DNA of 53,335 nt from Azolla pinnata. Its lineage: Eukaryota > Streptophyta > Polypodiopsida > Salviniales > Salviniaceae. Shown here in pieces: positions 25,331-41,900 of this stretch. Numbering within the stretch: position 1 is the first letter of the stretch; each line of letters opens with the position of its first letter. The position numbers and the translations under genes were made by a program. The notes beneath the pieces are model-generated. The model searched no databases and was not told where the DNA came from. It saw only the letters and a list, made by a program, of their open reading frames with translations. The stretch covers positions 6,297-59,631 of the forward strand of contig JBBBWG010019556.1 of the NCBI GenBank assembly GCA_037176905.1. The letters run 5' to 3'.

Positions 25331-25696
25331 TCAGATGATGGGGTAATAGTTCTCCACAGAGAGCCCCGGGACAGGCCACGGCGTGCCAGGGGGTTGCTCC
25401 CATCTCTCCCTGATCCGGCGGATGCGATGCTCCCTGTTGGGCCTGGAATTCCCGAACTTCCCTCGGAACCGCTTCCCTTTCTTGGTCTTCTTGTCGCCAC
25501 GCCCACAGAGCGTCGGGGCCGGGGGAGAGAGAGCCCGAGGAAGAGGAGAAGAAGGGCGAATAGAAGAAGAACCGGAGGAGAAGCAGGAGGAGGAGGAAGA
25601 GGAAGGATGAGGAAGAGACGAAGAGAAGAATGTGCGGAAGGGAGAAGACCAGATAGGTCGAAAGAAGGCGACAGCAAAACGACGCGAAGACGCCAT
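25331..25696 (-). CDS. Mitochondrial small-subunit ribosomal protein S31 (bTHXm)
   Basis: Small basic protein of the mitochondrial ribosome 30S-type subunit. One exon encodes 121 aa. Residues 1 to about 63 form an Arg/Ser/Pro-rich leader without acidic residues (starts MASSRRFAVAFFRP), typical of a mitochondrial presequence. The mature part starts with the family signature GRGDKKTKKGKRFRGKFGNSRP, seen with one split here as GRGDKKTKKGKRF then RGKFGNSRP. It continues to the TPWPVP motif that ends plant S31 proteins. A short extra tail (GLSVENYYPII) follows. The ATG at 25694-25696 is chosen because the in-frame 75-codon extension upstream is only Lys/Arg/Glu repeat translated from a GAA tract. 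Plant family members are usually around 85-120 aa. Confidence 0.85.
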   Translation of the reverse strand: MASSRRFAVAFFRPIWSSPFRTFFSSSLPHPSSSSSSCFSSGSSSIRPSSPLPRALSPPAPTLCGRGDKKTKKGKRFRGKFGNSRPNREHRIRRIRERWEQPPGTPWPVPGLSVENYYPII

Positions 25697-25699
25697 GGA

Positions 25700-25855
25700 T
25701 GGAGCAGTCCTTCTCCTGCTTCTGCTCCTCTTCTTCTGCTGCTTCTTCTGCTTCTTCCTCGTCGTCTTCTTCTTCTTCGTCTTCTTCGTTCTTCTGCGTT
25801 CTTCTGTTCTTCTGCGTTCTTCTGTTCTTCTTCTTCTTCTTCTTCTTCTTCTGCA
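25700..25855. repeat. CTT/GAA tract in the S31 5' leader
   Basis: On the plus strand this is CTTCTT, CTGCTT and GTTCTTCTGC units. On the S31 coding strand it reads GAAGAAGAA directly upstream of the start codon. It is probably 5' UTR. Confidence 0.8.
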
Positions 25856-25924
25856 ATGCTTTCTTTGGTGCTTTTTAGGAATTCCCAAAACTACCCCTCT
25901 GCATTCTTCAGAAAAAAACACTGG

Positions 25925-26262
25925 GTTCTAGGGTTTTGGGTTTTGGGTTTTAGAGTTTTAGGGTTTTTGGGGTTTTGGGTTTTAGGGTTTTAGGGGTTTT
26001 GGGTTTTAGGGTTTTAGGGGTTTTGGGTTTTAGGGTTTTAGATTTTTAGGGTTTTAGGGGTTTTGGGTTTTAGGGTTTTTGGTTTTGGGTTTTAGAGTTT
26101 TAGGGTATAGGGTTTTAGGGTTCTAGGGTTTGGGGTTTTAGGGGTTTTGGGTTTTGGGTTTAAGGTTCTAGGGTTCTAGGGTTTTGGGTTTTTTGGGTTT
26201 TAGGGTTTTAGGTTTTTTGGGTTTGGGGTTTTAGGGTTTTAGGGGTTTGCGTTTTAGGGGGT
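25925..26262 (+). repeat. Degenerate telomere-like array (GGGTTTTAG units)
   Basis: About 340 bp of GGGTTTTAGGGTTTTAGG-type units, mostly TTTTAGGG with TTTGGGG variants. Read on the S31 strand it is a field of CCCTAAAA telo-box motifs about 230-570 bp upstream of the start codon. Confidence 0.85.
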
Positions 26263-26417
26263 CGTGGGATCCGTGTTTCTGAACTCCCCATCTGTAGACT
26301 GTATCCCAGAAAGCATCAAGATGCCGAGCTGCACTCCAGCATAGGGATATGTATGTATGTATCTATCTGATCTGCATAGAAGCGTACGAGTCGAAGATGT
26401 CGATTTCCTCTTTTGTT

Positions 26418-26500
26418 TAGGGTTTAGGGTTTTAGGGTTTAGGATTCTTGTATCAAGGTTTAGGGTTTAGGGTTTAGGGTTTAGGGTTTTTGGGTTTTAG
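26418..26500 (+). repeat. Perfect TTTAGGG telomere repeats
   Basis: Four to five exact tandem TTTAGGG units (about 26459-26487) stand beside looser copies. They are separated from the 25925-26262 array by about 150 bp of unique sequence. Confidence 0.85.
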
Positions 26501-27619
26501 GGGATCCGTATTTCTAAACCCCATCTGCAAACCCTTTCGTTTTGCTTGCTCATTCTTGTCTGTAACAATCACGTATTTTACAAATTACAAGCGACAACAA
26601 AGAGAGTTGCTTCAAATCTTGGTCACCGATTCATTGTCTACCTTTGCACCTTGGATTTGATCAATTCCGCATCGAGCAAGACATTTCGGTATCATCAGAG
26701 CTAGATTCACAATGCTTGCATAGTTTGCCGAAGAAATTCACTTCCACGTCAAACCTTTAGCCATAGCTGACCATGTCCAGCTTGCATTCATCAGCTGAGA
26801 GCATTTGTGGGAGCTTCATCGATCAGTATACACCTCTCTTGCATGGACCCACTAGGGAATTGAGGCACTTCAAATACCAAGATTCTTCAACACATGGGCA
26901 GAGCGCAGCGATTCATGCTGCTTCGATGCGATAACACAGCAGGAAATCGCTGCAAACACCAACTAGCAGCTCCATACCATCAGCGAAATGCGACAAAATC
27001 ATATGAATCATGAACATAAAAAGGCAGATTTAACAACAGAGAAGTTGTAGCCACTCCATTGGGTTCTATGCAGTTTTTGACACATCTAACCAGGAATGAA
27101 GAAGAAAAATGGGCAGTAAAATGAATGTAAACTACATGACCAACAAAATGGAAGTTCAATATCAAAAGATCAGAAAGAAAAATCATCACCTGTGCTGCAA
27201 CCAAAGCAGAGACTATACCCAGCCGAGAGCCCAAATAGCCAGGAAAAAAAAAAGACAGAGGTAAAGCTTTTCCTAGCAAATAGGACTTGCACAAGGCAAA
27301 GCTTCTTCTTCATTATTTTCATGTGAAAGCTGTATACAATTCCTGTATTAGATGATGGCTACATGTGTAGAAATTTGCGTGTATAAAATCTCATTGATTA
27401 TATACCCCTCCTATCAATACAACCAGACCTCACAACGAAACCAGAAACAAACTAATGGTGTAGAAATTGGCCCCCGCAAATATATAGAAAAGAAGAAGCC
27501 ATATATTCCTCCAAAAGAAAAAGAAAAAAAATAGAAGCTGAGATCACAGATTCCTCCAAAAACGATTACAAAAGAAAAAGAAACCAAAACAACCAAATGT
27601 GGTAAGTTTCTTCCTAGTT
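26501..27619. other. Spacer downstream of CK2 alpha, no gene seen
   Basis: AT-rich sequence holding the likely CK2 alpha 3' UTR (minus strand, to the left of 27620). Open frames are short and featureless. Confidence 0.5.
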
Positions 27620-32419
<4,800 letters not shown>

Positions 32420-32504
32420 AGCTCCCGGCTGTCGGAGGGCGCGCCCGATCTTCTGCGCCAGGGCGTTTCGCCTGCGGGGCGGAGCTGCAGACGCTGCAGC
32501 TGCT

Positions 32505-32665
32505 GCAGAAGAAGGAAGAAGGAAGAAGAAGGAAGAAGAAGAGGAGAAGGAGCTTCTTCTTCTTTCTTTCTTTCTTTCTTCCTTCGTCTTCTTCGTCTTC
32601 TTCGTCTTCTTCTTCTTCTTCTTCTTCTTCTTCGTCTTCTTCTTCTTCTTCTTCCTTCGTCTTTG
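32505..32665. repeat. GAAGGA then CTT/TTTC tracts in the CK2 alpha leader
   Basis: The plus strand reads GAAGGAAGAA (32510-32550) and then CTTCTTTCTTTC and CTTCTTCGT units (32555-32665). It forms an inverted purine/pyrimidine pair just upstream of the CK2 alpha start codon. Confidence 0.8.
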
Positions 32666-33855
32666 CGTGTGTATGTGTATGTATATGCATGTGCATGTGC
32701 ATGTATGTGTGTGGGCATGTGTATATGTGCATGTGCGTGTATGTATGTGTGCGGGGGTGTGTATGTGCGCGTATGTGCATATGCATGTATGTGTGTGCAT
32801 GTGCATGTGCATGTGTGCATGTATGTGTGTCTATGTGTATGTGTGTCTGCGTATGTGCATGTATGTGTGTATGTGCATGTATGTGTGCATGTGCATGTAT
32901 GTGTGCATGTGTATGTGCATGTATGTGTGCATATGTATGTGCATGTGTGTGGGCATGTGTGTATGTGTGCATGTGCATGTATATGTATGTGTGCGTGCAT
33001 GTATGTGTGTCTGTGCATGTGCATGTATGTGTGTCTGTGTATGCGCATGTATGTGTGCATGTGTACGTGCATGTGCATATGTATGTGTATGTGTGCACGT
33101 GCATATGTATGTGCATGTGCGTGTGCATGTATGTGTGCCTGTGTATGTGCATGTATGTGCATGTGTGTGTGCGTGTGCATGTATGTGTGTCTGTGTATGT
33201 GCATGTATGTGCATGTGTATGTGTGTTTGTCTGTATGTGTGTGGGCATGTGTGTATGTGTGCATGTGCATATGTATGTGTATGTGCGTGTGCATGTATGT
33301 GTGTCTGCGTATGTGCATGTATGTGTGCATATGTATGTGTATGTGCGTGGGCATGTGTGTATGTGTGCATGTGCATGTGGGTGTATGGGTGTTTGTGTAT
33401 GTGCATGTATGTGTGCATGTGTATGTGCATGTGCGTATGCATGTGTGCCGATGATGCGTGCATGTGCATCTGCGTATGCATGTGTGCTGATGATGCATGC
33501 ATGTGCATGTGTGCGTATGCATGTGTGCATCCTACGCATGTTGTGCTTGTCATCCGTATGTATGTCTGGATGGATGCATATATGTATATGCGTGCATGCG
33601 TGTATGCGCGTCTGTACCTGTGCGTTTGTGCATGTGCTTCTGTGGGTATGTGTGATTGGGGTATGTGCATGTATGTATGCATGCATGCATATGCATGGGT
33701 ATGCATGCTTGTGCTCATGTATGTATGTGTGCATGTGTGCATGTACTCCTTCTATATGTATGTATGTGCATGCATGCCTGTGCATGTATTATGTGCATCT
33801 GGGTGGTTGTGTGTGTAGCTATGCATGCATGCATGTGTATGTAGCATGTGTGTCT
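32666..33855 (+). repeat. ~1.2 kb alternating purine-pyrimidine ATGTGTGC array
   Basis: Almost every base alternates purine/pyrimidine (ATGTGC, ATGTGTGT, ATGTATGT units, with a vague 30-60 bp higher-order period). Translations give long Cys-Met-Val or His-Thr repeats and no protein. It sits on the 5' side of CK2 alpha. Confidence 0.92.
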
Positions 33856-34225
33856 AGATGGATGGTAGACATTGTGTACATTTTCTTTTTTTTTCCAAAA
33901 TAATATCCTTCCATTAGTTAGTCCAAATTTACATAACACAAATTATCAGACAAACTGAAGTAGATTATGGTCAGACTATTTCTCGTCAATACTTGGACTT
34001 GGCTATGTGATTGGAGGTGTGAAGTTCCAAATTGGTGACTCACCTCGAAGCTGTAAAAAGGGCCCATTTTGCCAATGTGCTAGAAATGAAAGACATTATG
34101 TACATTTCCCCAAGTTTCTCTAAGGTAATCATTGTTATAATGACAACATACATTCTAGCATATAAAGATTTGATCTCACAACCTCTTTATATTTGACTCA
34201 AACTTTTGATCATTTTCAAAATATA

Positions 34226-34228
<3 letters not shown>

Positions 34229-34261
<33 letters not shown>
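34229..34261. repeat. (TA)n microsatellite
   Basis: About 16 TA units in AT-rich sequence just upstream of the left LTR fragment, possibly part of its U3. Confidence 0.8.
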
Positions 34262-34268
<7 letters not shown>

Positions 34269-34432
34269 TAAGATATTTAGAACATTCTAGAATATTCAAT
34301 TATTATCTTAATATTATTATAAATATCTTGGATATTTTAAACATTTTGAAATACTTCACAAGGACCTATAAATAGGGGAGTACTCATTCATTACAATTCA
34401 TTAGGTTTAACACTAGCCTTTAGTGTTCTTAT

Positions 34433-34547
34433 ACTCCGAGTTTCCCGGTAATTGATCTCTTGTGTTCTTGTTCTTAGTGTATCATCTTCTTCTTGTCCTA
34501 CTCTTGTTTTCGAGTTCTTTCATTATCCATAAGCCTTGCCCATGACA
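34433..34547 (+). repeat. Left LTR 3' part
   Basis: Aligns base for base, without gaps, with 35945-36059 at roughly 80% identity by eye. Both copies carry 'tgtgttcttgtt' and 'cgagttct' and end in TGACA. Confidence 0.8.
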
Positions 34548-35944
34548 ATTTGAACCAAATCTTTTTCTCTGTTCTTTTGCTACTCGTAAAAAAAAACTAA
34601 CAAGTTTTTTTTATAACAATGGAGAGTGTGAGCAAGCAAGAATATATGTGCGTCCTCTCAAAACTTGACATGGTAAAAACCAAGTTCGTGACGTTGGAAC
34701 AAGAAAATCAACAATTGCTAGGAAATCCATAATAAGAGATTGCAGAAAAATTATTAACAATGTGAGGAGTCAACTAAATGGGTACATCAACTAGAGTTTA
34801 TTATAGTGCAACAACAAGCCACGGGGGTTCAAGACTCGTTGACGGAACCAAAAGTTTGTCTTCCAATAAAGTTTGATGCTACAATGTCTCAATTTGGACA
34901 ATTTTTAAATCAAGTACGACTTGTGATTCGATTACATCTTAGTTGTTACCCGACCAATGAAGCCCGCGTGGGATTTGTTGGAACCTTGTTAAGCGGCACT
35001 TCATTGGCATAATTTGCGCCAATTCCTTGAAAAACGCTCCCCATTATTAGAGGATTTTGAAAGCTCTGTAAAAGAATTTCAAGCTAGTTTTGGAGATATT
35101 GATAGTGCATGGACAACAATAAACAACATTTGACGATTACAACAAGGAGATCGTTCTGCTTCTACTTATGTAACTGATTTTTTGTCTCTTGGCATGTGAT
35201 ATTTCATGAGATGAAGAGACTCTTATTGGTCAATTTCGTCAAGGTCTATGCAACGATGTGAAGGACTTACTTCTTACATTCCATGAAACCTCAAAATCCC
35301 TCATAGAAGTAATTAGAAAAGTTGTGAGATGTGATAATCGCTTATTTAAAATACGTTCTTAACACCAACAAAATATTACGTTTCCGATCAGAACAAACAT
35401 ATGCTTCGGTGGTCGTAACTTCACCACAAGTTCCTTAGCCTAGTTCAATGGATGGCCTCACTCCAATTGAAATAGAGAAAACACAACGTCGGGGATCATT
35501 ATTGAATGCAAAAAAGCAACGACGTCCGGCAAATCATGTAAATAACAATCCAGGACATATAACTATAAATTGTCCACAAAAACAAGACAACAAGTGAACC
35601 AAGCAAGTGCTCGAGATCACTCAATTTCAAGTTCTTCCCTTCCTTCTATTAACCTAAGTAGGCCTAATAACATATGTCATAAGAATACATTTGATGTCTT
35701 GAGCCAAATAAAAGATATATTAAATGAGTAGGTCCGACCAAAATAAGGTCATTCGATTAGAAATCCCTATGAATATAACGTTTGTCCATAGTAGTGGTTC
35801 TATATCTTTAGGTCAAGATAGTCGAGTTTTCTTTGCACGAGTTGAGTTTAGCACATTTAAGTGCAATCAAGTCCAACTTCTGCCCTCTTAGATTCTGGAG
35901 CCAACTCTTGTTTCATGGATCATAATTCTATAGCCAACTTTGGT

Positions 35945-36059
35945 ACTCCGAATTTATGGGCATTTCATCTATTGTGTTCTTGTTTTTAGTTTATCTTATT
36001 CTTTTTGTCATACTCTTGTCTTCGAGTTCTATCATTGTCCACAAGCCTCGGCCGTGACA
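35945..36059 (+). repeat. Right LTR 3' part, truncated at its left end
   Basis: The partner of 34433-34547. Similarity starts abruptly at ACTCCGA, directly after the protease remnant, so the right LTR lacks its U3 and TATA box. Confidence 0.8.
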
Positions 36060-37080
36060 GTCATAGCTATTTTCTGATACAATTCTACCTGCTAACTAAT
36101 ACCACTTAATCAGGAAATAGGGGGAGGAAAAAGTCCTTTAGGTGGAGCAAAATTCCAAACCATTCTATTCTCACAATTATTATAAAAACGCATAAGACCC
36201 CAATGGGCATGAAAAGCTAACCTTTTCTCACAAGTCACATCTTGTTAGTTGTACGGATGGATGGATCGACGTATTGCGATTTTTATGTATGGAATGGGTG
36301 AAACGATGAACAGGATGTATGTCTATCTGCATTCCAAAGCATGTAGGGCATTGCGTATCTGTAATTTGTATGTACGTATTGCATGGATGCATTCCAAAGC
36401 AGCATAGGTGTTGTATGTGTTTGTAATGTGTACGTACGTATTGGTGTCTCCATTTCAAGCATAATATGTATTGTGATTTGTATGTATGTATGTATGTATG
36501 TATGTATGCATGCATGTAATTGTGTATGTCTGTATGCACCCTATGCCTGCAACTCTTTTCTCACAAATTTCTATTGAAATTTTTGTCACTAGTCACAAAC
36601 GATGTCGCCGAACAGGATTAAGCAAATCCTTCAAGCACATGAACAGCTTGTCTCCTGCACCAACTTGTTTTACATGGCCTGGCTATCCCTTAGAAGGAAT
36701 CTTTGCATATATTTATACATACATACATACATCGAATGCATACATACGACTTCAGTTGACCAAGTTCTCGACACAGAAACTTGGCACCCTTTTGGAAGCC
36801 CAGTTGCACCGCTATCCGTATTTTGTGGTTAAAAAACGCAACTCGTGAAATGCTTAACGGAGATACGGTAGATAGATTCGGGTGGGACCTAGTGACATAC
36901 CATGATCTGAGACAGAGAACCTGACTCCGCCTCCTTATGCGGAAAATAAAAGGGATCGATAGACTCTCGCCAGAAGCCATGACCTGTACAGAGAGAGAGA
37001 CAGATACATGTTCATGCTTTGGGTGCAAGACTTTATCAGGACAAGAGAAAGCTGTTGTCCCTTCTTGCCTTATTTTCGCA
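36060..37080. other. Spacer with small ATGT repeats
   Basis: Holds a (GTAT)n run at about 36478-36510 and a short CATA run at about 36716-36733. An open stretch from 36602 starts MSPNRIKQILQAHEQLV but has no good splice donor, and I do not call it. Confidence 0.4.
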
Positions 37081-37720
37081 GGCACGCTGACTTGCTTCGA
37101 CGTCTGTCGCAAGCTTCTGCAGTCCTTCGATACTGTACATTTGACATGCTTGACCTGACAACAAGTATAATCTACTCGAAGCGTTGTAACGAATTAGATT
37201 ATCAGAGCTCTCGAGCTCCTTCTTCGCATCACTCGGTTGTACAACTGACCAGCACAAGCATCGACAGCATCAGTCGAAAGATGAATGTTGTGCATGGTAT
37301 GCGCTTCGTATGCATATGTGTGTCATCTGTATATGAATGTGTTTACGTACATACTCTGTTAGTAAAACGGAGATGGGAGTAGATTCTCTTCTGGAATCAG
37401 GCCTGTTTCTGATGATCAGATGCATGCAGGCTTCAGATGGATTGGAAGCTGACAGTTTTCTGGAAGAGGCCCTCGGTAAGATTGCAGAGCTGGAGCTGGG
37501 AGACAGATCCCGTTGGGAAGATTGGTACATCCGGTGCTTTTATTATAAGCCTAGCTCGCAAGCACTGTTTCGGTTGAATCTGTTGATCAGCACTGTTCTG
37601 AACCGCTCTTCTCTGCTGCATCGGGGCTTGGCCTCTCGTAACCGACGGAATGAATATCTTATCTTCTCGGAAGAATACAAAGAAGATTCTTTCCGAACGG
37701 AGGAATGCTATGGAAAATGA
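37081..37720 (+). CDS. Possible exons of an unidentified protein gene
   Basis: Two open stretches look more like protein than their surroundings. About 37081-37294 follows a TTTTCGCAG acceptor-like site (contains HADLLRRLSQASAVLRYC). About 37430-37720 follows a ATGCAG acceptor-like site (contains LEADSFLEEALGKIAELELG, ending at a TGA). A phase-0 join is possible only through a weak donor (AAT GTT|gtgcat). I recognise no family, and no clear start exon is visible. They may be remnants or chance frames. Confidence 0.22.
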
Positions 37721-38179
37721 AGAAGAAGAAAAAAGAAAGGAGCATCTATGTGGTGTACAAGGATCTCAGTATCAGCGGGTGGGGCCAAACCTGATGCATG
37801 CATGCATGCATGCTCCTGGAACAGTTTCTCGAGCAGTTTCTGCACAGATCCATTTCGCTGATCGATCATGACAAATAGTCAGATCGTCCGGAAATAAAGG
37901 CTTGAAAACAAAAACCAGCAGAAACAGATACAGTAAGTTGGCGGTTACGAAAAAAACGCAAGGCAGAGAAGGTAATTAATTTCCTAGCAAGTTATGTAAC
38001 GATTTCGCAGCGATCCGACCTCGGGGCTTTGAGATGCATGTGAAAATCGCCTGCTGTTATGGATGCGCATCGATGCATGCGTATGCTCGCACGACATGCA
38101 GTTTGGATGGATGTGTGCATGGATGCATGCATCTGCAGCTGCAACAATTCGATCTTCGATGGACACTGAAATTCGCCGA

Positions 38180-38760
38180 TATCATGGCATGTATGCATGC
38201 GTGCATGGATGTGTGTGTCTAGTGTGTATGCATGTATGCCCATATGTGTGTATGTACATGCATGCATGCATGCATGCATGTGTGTATCTAGTGTGTATGC
38301 ATGTATGCCCATATGTGTGTATGCATGTATGCCCATATGTGTGTATGTACATACATGCATGCATGGATGTGTGTGTATGGTGTGTATGCCCATATGCATG
38401 TATGCACATGCATGCATGGATGTGTGTGTCTAGTGTGTATGCATGTATGCCCATGTGTGTGTATGTACATGCATGCATGGATGGATGGATGTGTGTGTCT
38501 GGTGTGTATGCATGTATGCCCATATGTGTATATGTACATACATGTATGCATGCATACATGCACATGCAGGTATGTATATGCATGTGCATGCATGCATACA
38601 TATACATAGTGCACGAGTATGTATGTATGTATGTATGTATGTGTGGATGTAGGTGGGTATGTATGTACGTATGTATACAAGTATGTGTGTGTGCATGAAT
38701 GTATGTATGTACGTATGTATGCATATACGTACGTATTTTGTACGTATGTATTTTTGTGAG
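38180..38760 (+). repeat. Alternating ATGC/GTGT/GTAT array upstream of AK-HSDH
   Basis: Repeats of a 45-60 bp unit built from ATGCATGC, GTGTGT and ATGCCCATATGTGTG (about six copies between 38205 and 38540), then (GTAT)n. Open frames through it are repeat translations only. Confidence 0.88.
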
Positions 38761-38776
38761 CATTATCACATCCGCA

Positions 38777-38830
38777 TTTCTTCTTCTTCTTCTTCGTCTT
38801 CTTCTTCATCTTCTCCTTCTTCGCCATCGC
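38777..38830 (+). repeat. CTT tract in the AK-HSDH leader
   Basis: CTTCTTCTT with CGT and CAT interruptions, ending about 85 bp before the AK-HSDH ATG. Probably 5' UTR or core promoter. Confidence 0.8.
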
Positions 38831-38912
38831 CACAGGAGACCTTTTTCAAGTACATTGGATTCTTGGCAGAAGGATTACACAGGCCCCGGCTTTGCTGCTC
38901 TTCCGGGAGAAG

Positions 38913-41900
38913 ATGAGCCTGCCCTTCTCCCCTTCACCCCTGATGTCCGCCAATCTGCTTCTCCAGAAGCAGCTCACTCACTGCCCATTCCCCGGCAATG
39001 CATCTCTCCTGCCCGCTCAATCCGTTGTGGATGGGACTAAAGCATTCCCTGGATTTCGATCTCATGGTGCCTCTTCAAAAAGGTTGAAGCTTACTTGCTA
39101 TTGTTGTTCTTGAGTATTGCACTTTAATCCGAAAAAAAAGAAAAATTTTGTTGCTTATTCACATCGATGTTTTTGTGGTGGTTCATTTCTTGCATTTTCT
39201 TTGCCCCTTTAGACAAAAAATCAATGGTAAGAGATCATCATAATGCTCAAGAAATCATTTGCTCTGGGTTTTCTTTAAGGATTTTGTTGGCTACCCAATG
39301 CTGGTACATTTTGATGCAGTAATGAATTGTGAAGAGGAAATCAGAAAAGCTCTAGGTTGATTGCCTTTTTGAGGGTTTTGCCTGTCTCCACTGCACGATT
39401 CAGATTCCAATTCTACTCTTTGACGAGGTTGCGCGATCCTTCATGGGTATGCATGCAGTTTAATGGTATAAATGGAGGACCACTCTGGTCAAATGTCAAA
39501 AATTTGACTGAGAATCACCTCAACACGAACTGCAAAAAACGAATATATGGAATGAAGGAGCGTTTTCCATAGTAATTACGAGATTTGATTATTCTTTTTC
39601 ATTGATGGAAAGTCGAATGGAATTTCTTATGAATTTTGAATTTCATGCGTGCTGGTGGAGACTCAGATTTATACAAGGTGCTCTCCATCTCGTGGTCATA
39701 GATGGCTACTGTATTGCATTGATAGCTGAGCTTCCTCCTTGCTAAGCCTTGCTTGAAGAGGATTCTATCTGATCACCCGCTTGATTTCACTATATACATG
39801 CATATATAAGTTTGCATGTGTGAATGGTAACATGCATACATGAGTTTGCAATGTGGATAGTGCCACTCATTTGGACCACTGCTCTTGGGTCTCTTCATCA
39901 TGTTAATCCTAGGCCTGCACTTGTTGTCATTTGTCTGATTCGTGAGATTATGATCTGATGTGCCAGTTTCAAGGACCATCGTGCCAGGATTACGTACAAA
40001 AAACTATCACCTACAAAAGCTCAAGCTGCCCTGGCAGGTATTCAAAATTTTCTCTTTTTATCTTACTAACTCGACTTTCTTGAAGCGTGCATGTGTTAAT
40101 GTGTTGTTTAGTTCCCTACACATAGCATTGTTTATTCACAAGTTTCCTTCTACCTCTCACCTCAATTCAGATGTTGTAACTCAAGAGAAGTCTTCTGAAA
40201 CTATTGCTTTACCAAAAGGTGATACCTGGTCAGTACACAAGTTTGGTGGCACATGTGTCGGCACATGGGAGCGGATATGGAATGTATCAGGTATAATTGC
40301 TGATGATCCATCACTTCAGAAAGCTGTCATTGTTTCAGCAATGTCCAAGGTCACAGATCGTATGTACAGTCTTCTCGACAAGGCTCAGTCGAAGGATAAA
40401 ACATATGAAGCTGATTTACTTCTGATTTATGAAAAGCATAGAGATACTGCAGTCTCTCTTTTGGTCGAAGGCTCAGATCTAGAAGATTTCCTGAAAAAGC
40501 TCGACTCTGACATGCAAAATCTCAAAGCTTTGTTGCAGGCAATCTATATAGGTATGATACATTAACCAGTTCTTATTAACCCAAAAGAATATTGAAGAGA
40601 GTCTATTATATTTGAAGAGAAAGCTTATTGGATGATTGCATGTATAGTATTTGTCCATTCTACTCCAGCATTTGCACCATTTTTTGACGTGAACATAACT
40701 TCAAGGTGCAGTGTAAAAAATAAACAGCAATGGCTATATCTTGTTCTCTCTTTAGTTGCGCCCAGGGTCCATAATAATGGTTTTATTGAAGTTTCTGGAT
40801 CCAAATTCAAGTCTGCTTTTTTTTCTTTCAAAAGATGATTAAAATCACTGAAAAACAGTCCTCCAGCATTGTAGATGAGGGGTTCTAGATAGATAATGGG
40901 AAAGAGATGTAAACTCTTTGGTCTTGCCCGACAACATACACAGTATTGATTCTGGATTCAAACTCAATTCTCAGTTTTTTTCTTTAGCGACATGATTCCC
41001 TAGCCTGAGACCAACAATCACTCAGAGAATTCTCTTAAGCTTTTATTTGAGAGATTTTAAATTGGTACGACAGACAGAAAAAGTAAAGTCTTTAATGAAA
41101 AAGGCTGTTTCTGAATTTCACCGTAGTGCTTCCCATAAGTTCGGTTCCATGGTCAAGTGTGAAAGATCGTTCTACCGTCATCAATGATGATTCTGTGCTT
41201 ATAAAGAGTTCTGAATGCTAGTACAAACTTGTAGCAATTCCTCAAATTCTGTTCGTATTTCACCTATGTGGGGCATTCCATGGTGGTTGATACATGCCTC
41301 TGTTTCTGAACTAGCATTAGGTAAGATATTCTTGCTTTCTTCTTGATATTCAGCCAATCCGCAATTGTGATTCAGAGTGTGAGTGTGCACGACTGTGATG
41401 ATATAATTCGGTCTCTAGGGCATTGATATCTACATGGAACCTCGGGCATAGGCTGGCCATTCTTGATAAATTTTCTGAATATGCAGACATTAGTATTCCC
41501 TTGGATCTATGTGACCTTGCGCCGCAATACTCCAACTCGGATCTATGTTTGATGATTTCTATTTCGCATTGAACAAAGGTATTTGTAACTATAAACCACT
41601 AAAATTTCTGCTTTTAGAACATCCCAGCTGCTCTCATTCAGAATCGATGGCATTTATCATTGTGACTTTGTTCTTAGCCATATTCACTGCCTGAGAACCA
41701 TGTACTGCACATATACAATGTAGGGTGTTTTGTTTTCTGTAATAACTGCAAAATGCACTGGATGCCTGGAATTAGTATGGGTACCAACTAATAGTAGTAG
41801 AAGAAAACTTCATGCATATGACATGCATAAACAAAAGTATGTCTGTATGTATCTACTTATTTGTATATATGGTATATAGAGATAAAGAGACATATATGTC

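Larger units (their letters stand above)
34300..36059 (+). mobile_element. Degenerate Ty3/gypsy retrotransposon (gag and protease remnants between LTR fragments)
   Basis: A 115-bp segment at 34433-34547, ending TGACA, is matched by 35945-36059, also ending TGACA. These are the 3' ends of the two LTRs. The left copy also keeps a TATAAATA box (34367-34374), so its U3 extends left to an unclear edge. Between them, 34806-35012 and following frames resemble Ty3/gypsy Gag (FxGxxxxFxxFLNQVRL..YPTxxARVGFVGTLLSGTSLA style). A zinc-knuckle remnant (NPGHITINCPQ) lies near 35545-35580. A protease-like LLDSGANSCFMD is at about 35886-35920. Stops and frameshifts interrupt everything. Reverse transcriptase, RNase H and integrase are absent. 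Gag runs left to right. The element is not autonomous. Confidence 0.8.

Noticed and set aside
25697..25921. 75-codon in-frame N-terminal extension of S31
   Set aside because: It is only Arg/Lys/Glu repeat from the GAA tract and would bury the mitochondrial presequence. The internal ATG gives a normal S31.
39960..40565. Continuous reading from 39960 through 40565 as one AK-HSDH exon
   Set aside because: The middle (40038-40170) is intron-like. The phases of exon 1, exon 2 (39967-40037) and exon 3 (from 40171) agree only when it is spliced out.
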